DNA from: Paramagnetospirillum magneticum AMB-1
Lineage (GTDB): Bacteria; Pseudomonadota; Alphaproteobacteria; Rhodospirillales; Magnetospirillaceae
Direction of reading: 5' to 3'
Assembly (NCBI RefSeq): GCF_000009985.1
Contig: NC_007626.1
Coordinates: 3,713,943-3,777,942, forward strand
Length of the DNA: 64,000 nt
In this document: positions 1 to 11,000 of the stretch, in pieces
Position numbering within the stretch: position 1 is the first letter of the stretch
Layout: each line of letters begins with the position of its first letter
Translations under genes and position numbers: made by a program
Notes under the pieces: model-generated
Database searches by the model: none
What the model was told of the DNA's origin: nothing
What the model saw: the letters and a program-made list of their open reading frames with translations, nothing else

Positions 1-839
1 TTCAGGTCGCGGACGGAAAAGCGCCGGGCGATGCGCGCCTCGAACTCGCCGGGGCCTTGGGAAACCGTGCCGTCCGGCCGTGCCGCCTCGTCGGGAGTCA
101 GCAGTTTCAGATTCAGAACGTTTTCGTTGCGCCCCCGGAACAGCGCCAGGGCGCGATGGGACGGAATAGCCTTGATGGCCTCGCGGTAGTCGAAATAGTC
201 GGAGAATTTGGCCCCCGCCTCGGACTTGCCCTCGGCCACCGTCGAGATCAGCACACCGCCATCCCACAGGGCGTCGCGCAGGTTACCCAGCAGTTCGGCA
301 TCCTCGGCGAAGCGCTCCATCAGGATCTGGCGCGCCCCGTCCAGGGCGGCCTTGACGTCGGCGACGCCCTTCTCGGCATCCACATAGGGCTCGGCGGCCT
401 GCTCGGGAACCAGGGCGGGATCGGCCAGCAGCGCGTCGGCCAGGGGCTCTAGACCCGCCTCGCGGGCGATCTGGGCCTTGGTGCGGCGCTTGGGCTTGTA
501 GGGCAGGTACAGATCTTCCAGCCGCGCCTTGCTGTCGGCCTCGCCGATCTGGCCCGCCAGGTCCGGGGTCAGCTTGCCCTGCTCCTCGATGGAGCGAAGA
601 ATGGCCGCCCGGCGGTCTTCCAGTTCGCGCAGATAGCCCAGGCGCTCTTCCAGATTGCGCAGCTGGGTGTCGTCCAGGCCGTCGGTGGCCTCCTTGCGAT
701 AGCGGGCGATGAACGGCACCGTCGCGCCTTCGTCCAGCATCTGGACCGTCGCCGCCACCTGCGAGGGCTTGACCCCCAGTTCAAGGGCGATGCGGTTGGT
801 GATGGCGGCCAGGGTCGCGACGGGAAGGGACAGGGTCAT
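1..839 (-). CDS. tex: Tex-family S1 RNA-binding transcription accessory protein (N-terminal part)
   Basis: The frame is open from an ATG at 839 to the left window edge, so about 280 residues of the N-terminus are present and the C-terminus (with the S1 domain in this family) lies outside. The translation carries the typical Tex start: an early helical segment with TVPFIARYRKEATDGLDD at about residues 40-60, then a helix with LRNLEERLGYLRELEDRR, then LEDLYLPYKPKRRTKAQIAR near residue 110. Tex proteins bind nucleic acid through a YqgF-like core, helix-hairpin-helix motifs and the S1 domain, and act in transcription. The gene is divergent from the hemerythrin-like gene across about 250 bases. 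Assignment rests on family motif recognition and is strong; only the truncation limits it. Confidence 0.93.
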   Translation of the reverse strand, partial: MTLSLPVATLAAITNRIALELGVKPSQVAATVQMLDEGATVPFIARYRKEATDGLDDTQLRNLEERLGYLRELEDRRAAILRSIEEQGKLTPDLAGQIGEADSKARLEDLYLPYKPKRRTKAQIAREAGLEPLADALLADPALVPEQAAEPYVDAEKGVADVKAALDGARQILMERFAEDAELLGNLRDALWDGGVLISTVAEGKSEAGAKFSDYFDYREAIKAIPSHRALALFRGRNENVLNLKLLTPDEAARPDGTVSQGPGEFEARIARRFSVRDL

Positions 840-1031
840 GCTTGCTCACGCTCGGTTGCGACAAGAAGGTGGGGTGTAGCCAAATTTCGGACCGCTGTCA
901 CGACCGGAGATGTGCGACAACCCTTAAGGCGCCATACGCAATATCACTAATGCCATTTGAGGGAGTACGGTGACGGATCGTGACGCCAAAATGAACGTGT
1001 GTGAGAAGAAAAAACGAGTTGTTTCAAGCGT

Positions 1032-1060
1032 TTGACAGATAGCTTTCCGATGATTATCTC
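1032..1060 (+). promoter_or_regulatory. candidate sigma-70 promoter for the hemerythrin-like gene
   Basis: A perfect -35 hexamer TTGACA (1032-1037) is followed after 17 bases by TATCTC (1055-1060), a weak -10. It lies 37 bases before the ATG at 1097, giving a leader of about 30 nt. The rest of the 840-1096 gap between the divergent tex and hemerythrin-like genes shows nothing else I can name. Confidence 0.4.
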
Positions 1061-1096
1061 TCCAGAAGCGACGTGGCGTCGTAGGTGGAGGCCCCC

Positions 1097-1525
1097 ATGT
1101 TCCTATGGAATATGTCCCTGGAAACCGGCATCGAAGCTGTTGATCAGGGCCGCAAGCGCATGCTGGGCGCCATGGCGGATTTTTTTCAAGGCATGGACGA
1201 TCCCAGTCTCGGTCAACAGACGCTGGCGGCCCGGACCGGGGCGATTTTCAATGCCATGAAGGCGGCCTTTGCCGCCGAAAACGCCTACCTGATCGAGCGA
1301 GATGCCCCCGACCTGGAACGGCACCAAGCCAACCACGCCGCCCTCTCGGCCGCCTTCGTCGATCTGTGCCGCAAGCTGATTCCCAAGATCAAGACTCACA
1401 AGCAGGCACAGCAATGCTGCCTGGAAATCTACCAGTTGGTCGATGAGGCCATCTTCCACCACATCACCAAGGAAGTGGCCAGTTACCGCACCTTGGCCCG
1501 CACGCCGGTCAAGAAGGCGGGGTAG
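1097..1525 (+). CDS. degenerate bacteriohemerythrin-like protein
   Basis: A 142-residue protein with the overall bacteriohemerythrin pattern: start MFLWNMSLETGIEAVD, a central ENAYLIERDAPDLERH segment and a final FHHITKEVASY helix. Hemerythrins bind O2 at a di-iron site held by five His, one Glu and one Asp. Here the helix-A His (usually D-x-Q-H) is replaced by DQGRK, and the helix-B His is replaced by Ala. The Glu of helix B, both helix-C His (RHQANH) and a helix-D His remain, while the final Asp is not evident. I chose the ATG at 1097 because GTGGAGG lies 5-6 bases before it; a GTG at 1085 would overlap that site. The 3' end overlaps the convergent PilZ gene by 17 bases. Loss of normal iron binding is inferred from the missing ligands. 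Confidence 0.72.
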   Translation: MFLWNMSLETGIEAVDQGRKRMLGAMADFFQGMDDPSLGQQTLAARTGAIFNAMKAAFAAENAYLIERDAPDLERHQANHAALSAAFVDLCRKLIPKIKTHKQAQQCCLEIYQLVDEAIFHHITKEVASYRTLARTPVKKAG

Positions 1526-2033
1526 GCGTTTTCTCGTCCGCCTCGTCGCTCTCGACCATCAGGCGGATTTTGGCCGCCATCTCCGCCTCCATGCGGGCTT
1601 CCCTTTCGGCCTCGCTTTCGGCATGGATTTGGGGCGCCGAGGTGATTTCAGCCAACGGCATCGGGTCCCGCTGCACGTCCAGGCGGAAGGATCCCCCCAT
1701 CATCCGGGACACTTCGTCCAGGGACAGCGGTTCGTGAAACCGGCACCCCGCCAGCCCACCACCGGCCCACATCACCGTCGCCGGCATCACGGACAAGTCA
1801 TCGCGGATGATGATATCGCAGGGAACGGGCAGAATCGCCGCCATGGCCAGTTCCGCATCGTCGAAACGCAGCTTCAAGCCACCGCGGGATACGTCCAGCA
1901 GAACGGCACGGCTTTCCCGGCCCATCAGGGTGCAGCGACATTCCGCACTGCTGCGCAGGCGGGTAAATTCGCGCCGGTTGCCATGCTGCCCCTGGTCATC
2001 GGATGCCATGACCATGCCCCATAAGCGTTTCAC
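1509..2033 (-). CDS. PilZ-domain protein
   Basis: A 174-residue protein with a PilZ domain at about residues 20-110. It shows the c-di-GMP-binding signatures RREFTRLR near the start and DVSRGG about 25 residues later. A C-terminal tail of about 60 residues is rich in Glu and Ala (EAEREARMEAEMAAK) and is probably helical. PilZ domains bind c-di-GMP and transmit it to motility, polysaccharide or adhesion machinery; no enzymatic domain is attached. The next gene (2097-2480) is a clear paralogue sharing MWA-x-x-GLAGCRF and LSLD-x-V. The longest frame begins with GTG at 2033; ATGs at 2015 and 2009 are equally plausible starts. The 3' end runs convergently into the hemerythrin-like gene. Confidence 0.85.
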   Translation of the reverse strand: MKRLWGMVMASDDQGQHGNRREFTRLRSSAECRCTLMGRESRAVLLDVSRGGLKLRFDDAELAMAAILPVPCDIIIRDDLSVMPATVMWAGGGLAGCRFHEPLSLDEVSRMMGGSFRLDVQRDPMPLAEITSAPQIHAESEAEREARMEAEMAAKIRLMVESDEADEKTPTPPS

Positions 2034-2096
2034 CGGCCCCCATGATATGTCACGAAATCGGCAATGAATAGCCGGAACGCGGCGCGGCCCCTTCCG

Positions 2097-2480
2097 TCAT
2101 GCCGCCGGCGGCGGCCGTTCCGCCTCTGGCTCGGGCGGCGGCACCAGTTGCAGGCGGAAATGTCCGGTCATCACGCGCACCACGTCATCCAGGGACAGGT
2201 GCTGATAGAAGCGACAGCCGGCCAGCCCAGCACTGGCCCACATGATGGTCGCATGCATCTTCGAATACTGGTCGGCGACGACCATGTCGCGCGGCAGCGG
2301 GGTCATGGCGGCCATGGCGGCATCAGCGAGGTCGAATCGCAGCTTGAACCCGCCGCGGGACGCATCCAGCAAATAAGCACGGCTTTCCATGCCATCGAGC
2401 ACAAAGGTGCACTCGGTACCGCATCGCTGCCTGGGAAACAGCCTTTTGTTGTCCTCGGCCGCGCCTTTATCGAGTGCCAT
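2097..2480 (-). CDS. PilZ-domain protein (paralogue of the neighbouring gene)
   Basis: A 127-residue, essentially single-domain PilZ protein. The c-di-GMP motifs appear as PRQRCGTE (a weakened RxxxR) and DASRGGFKLRFD. Its core is collinear with the adjacent 174-residue PilZ protein (matching MWASAGLAGCRF and LSLDDVVRVM), so the two arose by tandem duplication. The tail is short and proline/glutamate-rich. The ATG at 2480 has GGGAGG just upstream. The first arginine pair of the binding motif is altered relative to the paralogue, so nucleotide affinity may differ; that is an inference. Confidence 0.83.
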   Translation of the reverse strand: MALDKGAAEDNKRLFPRQRCGTECTFVLDGMESRAYLLDASRGGFKLRFDLADAAMAAMTPLPRDMVVADQYSKMHATIMWASAGLAGCRFYQHLSLDDVVRVMTGHFRLQLVPPPEPEAERPPPAA

Positions 2481-2540
2481 GGCACCCTCCCGCCTATCCT
2501 CTTAACCCCTTGATATTATGGCGCACGGATTAATAAGTTT

Positions 2541-2590
2541 CCATAAACAAAGCCCCCGGCTCCCCCCTTGGCAGGAAGGGAACCGGGGGC
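2541..2590 (-). terminator. intrinsic terminator after the AlgE-like gene
   Basis: Arms 2552-2565 and about 2577-2590 form a GC-rich stem (GCCCCCGG paired with CCGGGGGC plus further pairs). On the minus strand the stem is followed by a T-rich stretch (2541-2551). It lies about 20 bases past the stop codon at 2610. Confidence 0.85.
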
Positions 2591-2609
2591 CCGATGTCGT
2601 CTCAGGCTA

Positions 2610-4178
2610 TTAGAACTTCACGACCAGCGAGGTCTCGCCCAGCAGCCAGGTCTTGTTCATGGGCAGGTTGGCATTGCTGAAGCTGTTGGCGCTCAGGTTC
2701 TGCTTGTAGCCATGCCCGGCCTTGGCGGCACCGAAGGCGGCGGACAAGGCGACGTTGTCGCTGATGGCCCACTCGGCGGCCACATCGATTTCACGCGCCA
2801 GATCGTCCGAGGTGACGGCGGTGCCCAACTGCTGCTTGGCATCGTACTTGTAGTTAAAGGCCAGCACGCTGAGCTTCAGATCGTCACGGGGATTCACGCT
2901 GAAGGTCAGCTGGTGAATGTTGACGTTGGAGTTGGAGATCACGTAGTTGCCGACGATCTCGCCGATGAACCAAGTGCCGAAGCCGCGGGTGATGGCGTTG
3001 TAGAAGAAGGGATCATAGGCCTCCTTCTTGTCGTCGCCGGGGTTCTTGTCGCCCGAGAAATGGGCATAGCGGTAGGACAGCTTGGGGGTCCACATCACGT
3101 CCGACAATTGGTAGCCCGGCTCGATGTAGTAGGCGTTGGCGTCGACCTTGGCGTTGGCCGTGTTGTTATTCTCCTTCACGGCATTGCCGTACAGGGAGAA
3201 GTCCGGCAGGAACGGCAGCGGATTGCCGCCGACGTGGAAGGAGAACACGGTCATGCCGTCACGGGCCGACGACAGGGTGTTGGTGACGGTGGAGTTGGTG
3301 ATGCCGCTATGGCCGAATCCATAGACGCCACGGCTGTCGGCCGAGGCCACCCGGAAGACGGTCATGCCGCCGTACCACTTGCGGTCGGCATAGTTGGAGG
3401 CGCCGTCGGGAGCGGGCTTGCCCTCGACCTGATCGACATTGCCGAACAGTTCGATATTGCCACCAATAACCTTGGTCTTGGCGTTCTCGTACAGGCCCGG
3501 CGACATCACGCTGTTGGAGGCGTTGTTCTGCAGGTAGAACACGTCACCACGCACATTGCCCGAAGACAGCTTGGCCACGCCGGTCTGGGCGAAGGCGGTC
3601 CGGGACTGGGTCCAGAACATGCCGCGCGAGCCGATGTTGTTGGTGCCGTTGCTGATCAGGAAGCCATCGGCGACTCGGAAGCTCTGACGGCCGCCCGACA
3701 GGTCCAGGCCATTCTCGTCCAGGCCCAGGCCCTCCAGGGTCTTGCCCGACTTCCAGCCGGCGTACAGGTTCTCCAGCTCGAGCATCCACTGGTGGCCGTA
3801 GGTAGTTGAAATCAGCGAAGGCTCGCCATGGCCGCCGGTCATGGTGAACTGGCCGCTGACATCGCCGTAGAACGTGCCATAAGCCTCGGTCTCGTAGGAG
3901 GCCTTCAGCTCGGGGTGCAGGAACGTCTCGGTCCAGTTGTTGTGACCGGTGACGCGCTTGCCCGGCGAGCCGGCATTGTTGTTGTACGAACCGACACCGA
4001 ACTGAGAGCCCGGGGTGGTGAACAGGGTAACGCCGCCGGTGAAGGCGCCGTCAATCTTCAGGCCACCCTGCTCGTAGAGCGAGAAATCGGCGGAAGCCGG
4101 CGAGGCCGCAAGGCCCAGAACCGCCGAGAGAATCGCGCCCGAAATCAGGGAACGGCTGCGAAGATCGTGTCCAAACAT
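2610..4178 (-). CDS. AlgE-like (alginate export family) outer-membrane beta-barrel
   Basis: A 522-residue exported protein. A signal peptide (basic start, hydrophobic core SGAILSAVLGLAASPASA) is predicted to be cut near residue 30. The mature part is a series of amphipathic beta strands with aromatic girdles, ends in Phe (LVVKF), and contains the LDLSGGRQSFRVADGF stretch I associate with alginate-export-type barrels. Family members are monomeric outer-membrane channels for polysaccharide or other solutes. No alginate synthesis genes are nearby, so the substrate is unknown. The ATG at 4178 follows an AAGGGGGG ribosome site. The gene is monocistronic, with its own terminator downstream and a terminator of the giant adhesin gene upstream. 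Confidence 0.72.
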   Translation of the reverse strand: MFGHDLRSRSLISGAILSAVLGLAASPASADFSLYEQGGLKIDGAFTGGVTLFTTPGSQFGVGSYNNNAGSPGKRVTGHNNWTETFLHPELKASYETEAYGTFYGDVSGQFTMTGGHGEPSLISTTYGHQWMLELENLYAGWKSGKTLEGLGLDENGLDLSGGRQSFRVADGFLISNGTNNIGSRGMFWTQSRTAFAQTGVAKLSSGNVRGDVFYLQNNASNSVMSPGLYENAKTKVIGGNIELFGNVDQVEGKPAPDGASNYADRKWYGGMTVFRVASADSRGVYGFGHSGITNSTVTNTLSSARDGMTVFSFHVGGNPLPFLPDFSLYGNAVKENNNTANAKVDANAYYIEPGYQLSDVMWTPKLSYRYAHFSGDKNPGDDKKEAYDPFFYNAITRGFGTWFIGEIVGNYVISNSNVNIHQLTFSVNPRDDLKLSVLAFNYKYDAKQQLGTAVTSDDLAREIDVAAEWAISDNVALSAAFGAAKAGHGYKQNLSANSFSNANLPMNKTWLLGETSLVVKF

Positions 4179-4429
4179 ATTTGACCCCCTTGGTGATCTG
4201 TCAGAGTTGCCGGGAATAACGCAACCCTCGTGCCAAAACTCGTTTGCCCAAAACGCAGGGTCTTCGCGCTTTTCCGCGCCGGCCGACTGCTGAATTCGTA
4301 AGCAACACCGTCATACATGAGTGATTATTGGGCAGGCAACCCAATTTCAGGGTCATACCGCTGACGGCGTGAGCAATGCGCCGCACCGTTGCCAAAAAGC
4401 AACGCTTGTCGCAAACACGACCATGGAAT

Positions 4430-4471
4430 GGGAAGGAAATGGCCACCGCCCGGCCAGGGCCGGGCGGTGGC
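4430..4471 (-). terminator. intrinsic terminator of the giant adhesin gene
   Basis: A perfect 13-bp stem (4442-4454 with 4459-4471, core CCGCCCGGC) has a 4-base loop. It starts 12 bases past the stop codon at 4483. On the minus strand the stem runs into a pyrimidine/T-rich stretch (about 4430-4441). The remaining bases up to 4178 are the upstream region of the AlgE-like gene, in which I see no clear promoter. Confidence 0.87.
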
Positions 4472-4482
4472 ATGGCGCGACC

Positions 4483-5000
4483 TCACCCGACGTGAGTGTG
4501 GTTCTCCACGTAAACGTGGGTATCGCCGTTGGAGTACTGGGTATAGCTGTCGTGCTGCCCGTTGACCGTCAGTTCGGCGGTGCCATTGGCCTGCCAGCCG
4601 CTGCCCGCCAGGGTGACGCTGTTCCCGCCGATGACCACCAGGGCATTGCCCGTGCCGGTCACCGCATTGGTGCCATTCAGCATGGATTGCAAGTGGGCGA
4701 GATCCAGCACCGCATTGTTGTTGTTGGCGTGGCTGAGGTCCAGGACGTCAAAGTTCTGTACCGCGTTGTTCCACAGCCCTGTCAGATCGAAGGCCTGATT
4801 GTTGAGGTTCTCCCACTGCAAGGTGTTGCCGCCGCCGGCGCCGCCATCCAGGAAGTGGAAGTTCATGTCGGAAACACCGATGGTGTTGTAGCTGCCGTGG
4901 CCGGCATAGACGTCGGCGCCGCCACCCAGATGCACCATCTCGTTCTGGCCGAGGCCGATGACGTAATCAGCCGTCGCTCCGCCGTTATAGGTCGAATTGC
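4483..5000 (-). other. C-terminal type I secretion-like region of the giant adhesin
   Basis: These are about the last 170 residues. They begin with glycine/aspartate repeats (ADVYAGHGSYN, FLDGGAGG), continue with FDVLDLSHANNN and a VIGGNSVTLAGSGW segment, and finish with TQYSNGDTHVYVENH. This order (aspartate-rich repeats, a DVLDLS strand, then a YTxYxxG-x-hxV strand at the extreme end) matches the C-termini I know from RTX adhesins secreted by type I systems. Assignment is by pattern only. Confidence 0.6.
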
Positions 5001-8000
5001 CGTTGACGGTGGTCGCGGCATGGGCGGTCACCGACAGGCTGGTGCCGTTGAGGGTCGGATCCCAGATCCAGCCGGTGCCGCTGTCGATGCCGTGAATGAC
5101 CTCGAAAGCGCCCGACAGGCCGCCCGTCCCCCAGGTCAGCAGCGTCGCCGTGGGATTGCCGCTGATGGTGCCGTGGCTGTAGATGTCCAGGGTGCCGTCC
5201 AGGGTCAGGCTGCCGCTGACATTCATGCGGTCGAAGCTGCCGTTCCAGTAATCCAGCACCAGATGCGAGCTTTCGGCCAGGCTCAGGCTGCCCGTCACCC
5301 CCAACGTGCCGGCCGATGAGGAATCGCCGGGATTGATATAACCGTGATTGATGAAATCCGCATCGGTGGCGTTGATGGTGCCGCTGCCGGCGATCTTGCC
5401 CAGATTGTCGATCAGGGCATGGCTTGTGGCGGAGGTGTCGCTGACGGTCAGCATATGGTTGTTGCTGAGGGTCAGCGTCGCATGGTTGTCGAAGGCATCC
5501 GCCACCAGATTGAGGGCGTGGCCGACATTCACCTCGCCGTAATTGCTGAAGCTGGTCGCCGCGATGGTGCCGGCGCCGTTGAATCCGCCCACCTCGATGC
5601 TGCCGTGGTTGGTCAGCGCGTCGGCGACCATCAGGGAGGTACCGACGAACCCGCTGCCACCGGTCATCTGGATGTCGCCGTAATTGTTGAAGGCATGGGC
5701 CAGATGCACGCTGGCACTGACGGAATCGGTGCCGACGGTCAGGTTGGAATCCATGTACAACACGGCGGCGGCGGCGACCTCCAGATAGGAGCCGATGTAA
5801 TCCGCCCCCTTCATGATGAAGCTTCCCCCCTGCACCCGCATGGTGCCGGTCCCGCTGAGCGAGGTCGAGGTCATGGCACCGCCGTTATAGACGGCAAGTG
5901 TGTTGCCGCCGATCCCCACCGTGCCGGACATGACGGCCGCACCGGAAATACCAAGGTATCCGCTGCCCGCCAGGCTGCCGCCCGTGCTCAGGTCAAAGCC
6001 GCCGAAATCGGACAGGATGGCACCGCTGGCCAGCGACAGCACGCCGCCGGCGACATTGAGCTGCGACGGCCCGTCGAGCCGCCCCTCCAGGCCGAGGGCC
6101 AGCGTCCCGCCGCTCAGATTCAGCGTCGCGCCGGAAAGTGACAGGCCGGCGACGGAATCGCTGCCGGAAAGGTGATCGACCGTGGCGTTGCCGATCACCG
6201 CCCTGGCGTCCGAATCCGGGACCAGCGTGGTGTTCCAGCTTGCCGCCGTTCCCCAGGTCCCCGAGGCGCCGCCCGCCCAGGTCCGGTTGTGGTCATAGAC
6301 GGCGATATGCTCGATGCCGCCGATAGTGGTGGTCACGCCGTCCCCCACCGACCAGGTGAAGCTGTCCCAGCCGCTATAGCCGGCGGTGCCGGTATAGGTG
6401 TAGGCGCCGGTGGCGGCATCGGTGACCGTCGCCGTGCCATGGCTGGGATTGCCGGTCTTGGTAAAGGTTAGCTGACCACCCTCGGGATCGGTCGCCAGCA
6501 GCATGCCGTTATAGACGGCCCCGGCTACGGATTCCCCGATATCACCGCCGGTGATCTCCGGGGCCAGATTGGCCGGACTCACCGTGACCGCCATGGTCTT
6601 GGACACGGTGATCGAGCCGTTGGAAAGGTCGGTGACGGTCAGGTTGATGTTTTCGCCGGTCGACGCGGGATCGGACTGGTAAACAACCTCCATCAGCGCA
6701 GCATTGATGCGATCGAGGCTCCCGGTAAATACCATGCTGTGGCTGCCATTGCTGCCGGCGGTGAAAGAGATTCCCCCCGTGGTATGGAGACTGAGACTGC
6801 CAATTCCGACCGTCAGGGCGACCGAGTATTGGTCGCCGCCCAGTGCACCGACCTCGTCGACCACCTGAAGGTTGAGGGTCTCGCTGCCGTTCTTGACCAC
6901 GGAGAAGTCGGCGCCCCCCACGATGGCCGGGGCATCGCGTACCGAGCGCACTCCGATGCCCACCGTGCCGTAGGTCAGGTTGCCGCTGCCATCGTTGATG
7001 GCCACCACGAAGTAATCCGAGCCGAAGTAATTGGCGTCCGGGGTATAGCTGTAGCCGCTGGCCCCGGCGGACATGGAGCCGCCGGTCAGGAACACCGAGC
7101 CGGCCGACAAGGTGGTGGTGCCCAGCACCGTGGTGCCCACCAGGGACAGGGTGCCGTGCTGCGGCCCCTGGGCGACGGTCGCCCAGGTGGGCTGGCTGTA
7201 ATTGAGGTGATCCACGTCGAACAGCCCGGCCCGCAACTCGGTATCCTCGCGGGTGACGACGGCGTCATCGAACAGAGACGCCTTGGCTCCGGTCAGGCTG
7301 ACCGCCGTGACAATGGCACTTCCATTGCCGCTGCTGTCGATCGCAAAGCCGCCCGATATGTCGTCAAGACGCCAATTGCCGACCAGCTTGTCGTCTTCGC
7401 CGTTCACACGGGTGGTCATGTAGGACGAGATCTCGCTGGCCGTCCGCGCATCCTTCCACACCCGGACATCGGACATCTGGCCATCGAAATAGCTGCCGCT
7501 CACATTGGCATCATGGCCGATTTCAAAATTGCTCCACGTCGACAACCGACTCCCGATAAACGCCGAAGAGGTGCCGACGCTCTGGCCGTTGACGTAGAGC
7601 GTCGCCACATCGTTGTGCACGACGACCGCCACGTGGCTCCACAAGCCGAGGCTGGCCGAGGGACCGGACAAGGTCAGGCCTTGCGACGCCACGTTGGAGC
7701 CGGCATTGCCCTGCATGGAGAACACCAGCTGGCCGTTGGCGATTTCCAGGTTGAACAGGTTGACGGTATTCCCGCCCAGCGAGGAGGTGGCCGACACAAT
7801 GCTCTGGTGGGCGGTGGCGGTGTCGGGACGGATCCAGGCCTCCAGGGTGAAGTCCCCGGAGTAATCCATCTTGCTGTTGCCGCCAGCAATGACACTCGTC
7901 GAACCGTTGAAGTCCGCCACCTTGCCCATGGTGTTGACGTTCACCGGCGCGGCGCCCGTCCCGAACGTCCAATCGGCCGCCAGGGTGGAGGTGCTGACCT

Positions 8001-11000
8001 CGTTGCCGCCCAGGGTGGCGGCCGACTGAATCTGGGTCTGGGTCAGCGCCGACTTCCACACCGCCATGTCCGAGATTTCGCCGTTAAAGGCCATCTGGGT
8101 CCATTGGTAGTTCAGATTGCCGATCACCGCGGCGCCGGCGCCGATATTCAGATTCTGGGACAGGGTGGCCGCCCCGTCCGGACCGCCATCGATGTACAGG
8201 ACGGCGTGGCCGGCGCCGTCATAGGTCACCGCCACATGGTGCCAGGCGCCGTCATTCACCGAAGCGGTGGATTGCGGTCCCGTGACGCTTTGGCCGTCGA
8301 AGTGAAGCTTGCCGTTCTCCACGTAGAAGCACGCGGTCTGTCCCACGCCATCGGCGCCGTTGTCGAAGATGTCGCCGCGTACCGTGACACCCGACCCGAC
8401 CCGGATCCAGGCCGCATAGGTGAAGGCCCCGGTGCCGGTGGCCAGATCGGATTGGTTGGCAACGTTGATTCCGGTGGAAGCCGACAGCTGCACCGCCGTC
8501 CGGCCGCCGATCGTCGCCAGATTCGCACCGCCGCCCGGCAGGGTCAGGGAATGGCCGTTGCCGCTGAAATCGTTCAGTCCGGTGCTGACCGCCAGGGTCA
8601 GATCGTGACCGTAACTCGAATTATCCAGCAGCACGCCGGTGGAGTTGGCGTTGTAGACCCGGTCCATGTTCCACTCGGCGATCAGATGATCGGAGGAAAG
8701 CTCCTCTGTCCGGTGCCAGTTCTTCCAGATCTCCAGCGGGGTGCGGACATCGTCGAACAGGCGCACCTGATCCAGTTGCCCCACATAGCTGCCGCCGGCG
8801 GCGGGCGTGCCGCCCACATAGAAATTGCCGCTGCCGGAATAATCGCTGGCTGCCGCGGAATTGCCGACCGCCACGCCATCGCGATAGAGAGTCAAGGTGT
8901 TGGACACCGCGTCATAGGTGCCGGCCCAATGGTGCCAGGCCCCCGTATCGGCGCTGGCGGGATAGGTCACCGCCGTTCCGCCGCTGCGACCGTCCAGCGA
9001 GAAGCGGAGATTGCCCGAAGCGTCGAAGCCGACGAACAGATCCGTTCCAGAGCCGGCCGTTCCCTGGCTCAGCAGGGTCTGGCCGTTGACATAGCCGGCC
9101 GCCTTGTTGGCCCAGAACTCCCAACTAAACGACTTGTTGGACAGCATCACGGCAGTGGACGAGGCATAGCCGGTTCCGTCGAATTGCAGCGACCCGCCCG
9201 CCGCCCCCGAACCGACGAACTCCACCGGGCTTTCCGTGCGGATGGACAGCAGCTTGGTGGTGGTATTGCCGTCACCGATGCCGGTGGCCACCACATTGAA
9301 GCTGTCGACGCCGTACCAGCCGGTATTGGGCGTGTAGGTGAAGGTGCCGTCGGTGTTGACCACCAGAGTGCCGTGGGTGGGCGACGTCCCCGCCGTCCAG
9401 TTGACCACGCCGCCGGAGCTGTCCGGCGCGATGGCCGCCAGGGTGCCGTGATAGGGAACGCCCGCCTGGGCGACGACCACATCGTCATAGAGGGGCGCGT
9501 CGTTGTGGATCACGGTGAGGGCGCCGGTCACGGAGCCGTCGTGATTGCCGATGGTGGCGTCCTGCACCACGGCGGCCACCGGGGCTTCGTCCAGGCGCCA
9601 ATAGCCGCCCAGGGCGGTCTCGGCTCCGGTCTGCTCCATGTTCATGGCCGAGACCACCTGCACCTGCGACAGGGCGGTGGTCCAGATTCGCGCCTCGGCC
9701 ATGTCGCCGACGAATTGCGGCGTGGACGTGCTGTACGAGGTGGCCAGCTTGACCGCACCGGCGATGTTGTAGTCGCCGATAACGCCAGTGCCGTCCAGGG
9801 TCCCGTCCACATAGATTCTGTAGGCCGCCATGGTGGCGTCGATATTGTTCAAGGTCACGGCCACATGGTGCCACAGGCCGTCGGCCACCACGCCGTTGCC
9901 CGCGACGGGTCCGGCGTCGCCAGCCGTCGTCAGATGAATCTTCCCGTCGACGCCGGAATAGATCCACAGCCCCTGACCGGTGCTGGTGGTCCCGGCCGTA
10001 AAGATCATCTGCGCCTGCGAGGTATCGGAGGTCCGAATCCACGCCTCGAAGGTCAGCGGGCCGTTGCCCTGACCGACCGAGGAGCCGAGATTGATGGCGG
10101 CCGAGCCGTTGAAATGCAGGGCCGTCTCGGGGACGACGGCCATCACCGCCGGGCTGGAACTGACCGAGATGGTGCCCGAGACCGAGGTCAGCGACCCGTA
10201 GACGGTACCGTTCAGGGCCCCGTGGGCATCGATCACCGTCGCGGCGGCGCTGGCCTCGTTGAGGTTCCAGGCGGCCAGCAGGTTGCTTTCGTTGCCGGCC
10301 GGCTCGTTCCGCATGGTCTGGACGATCTGGGTATTGCTCAGGCCGCCGTTCCACACCTGCACGTCGGCGATATCGCCGGTGAAGAAATTGTCGGTGGCGT
10401 GCGCGGCGCCGATCTGGGCGCCGGCCGAGATGGTCAGGCCCGAAATGGAGCTGTTCCAGCCGGATTGGACGGTCGTGCTCTCCAGCACGCCATCCACATA
10501 CAGCTTCAGGGTATTGGCGGCGGAGTCCACGGCATAGGTGACGTAGTGCCACTGGCCGTCGGCGATGTTGGTGGTACCCAGATAGGACTTGCCGGTGGTG
10601 CCGTTGGTGGTCACCTCCGCCGCCAGCTTGCCGTCATAGACGGCCATCTGCGCCCAAGCCGTCGCGCCGGGGCTGTAGGTGGAGAAGATGCCGCCATCCA
10701 AGCCGGCGGCATTGTCCGTGGTCCGGATCCAGGCGGAAACCGTATGGCTGGTCAGGCTGATGGGCGAGGCGGTCTTGACGTAATCCGTGGCGCCGTCGAA
10801 CGTGGCTCCGGTGATGGGCATCACGCCGCTGGCGACGGGCAGCACGAAGTCGTGGCCGTGGCCCGACAGGTCCGTGGCCCCGCCGGCACCGTTCCAGTAA
10901 CCGACCAGACCCGATTCGGTGCCGTCCAGCACCTGATTGTAGCTGGACGCCATATCATGGGCATTGCGGCCGTAGCTCCACAGGCGGACATCGCTGATGG

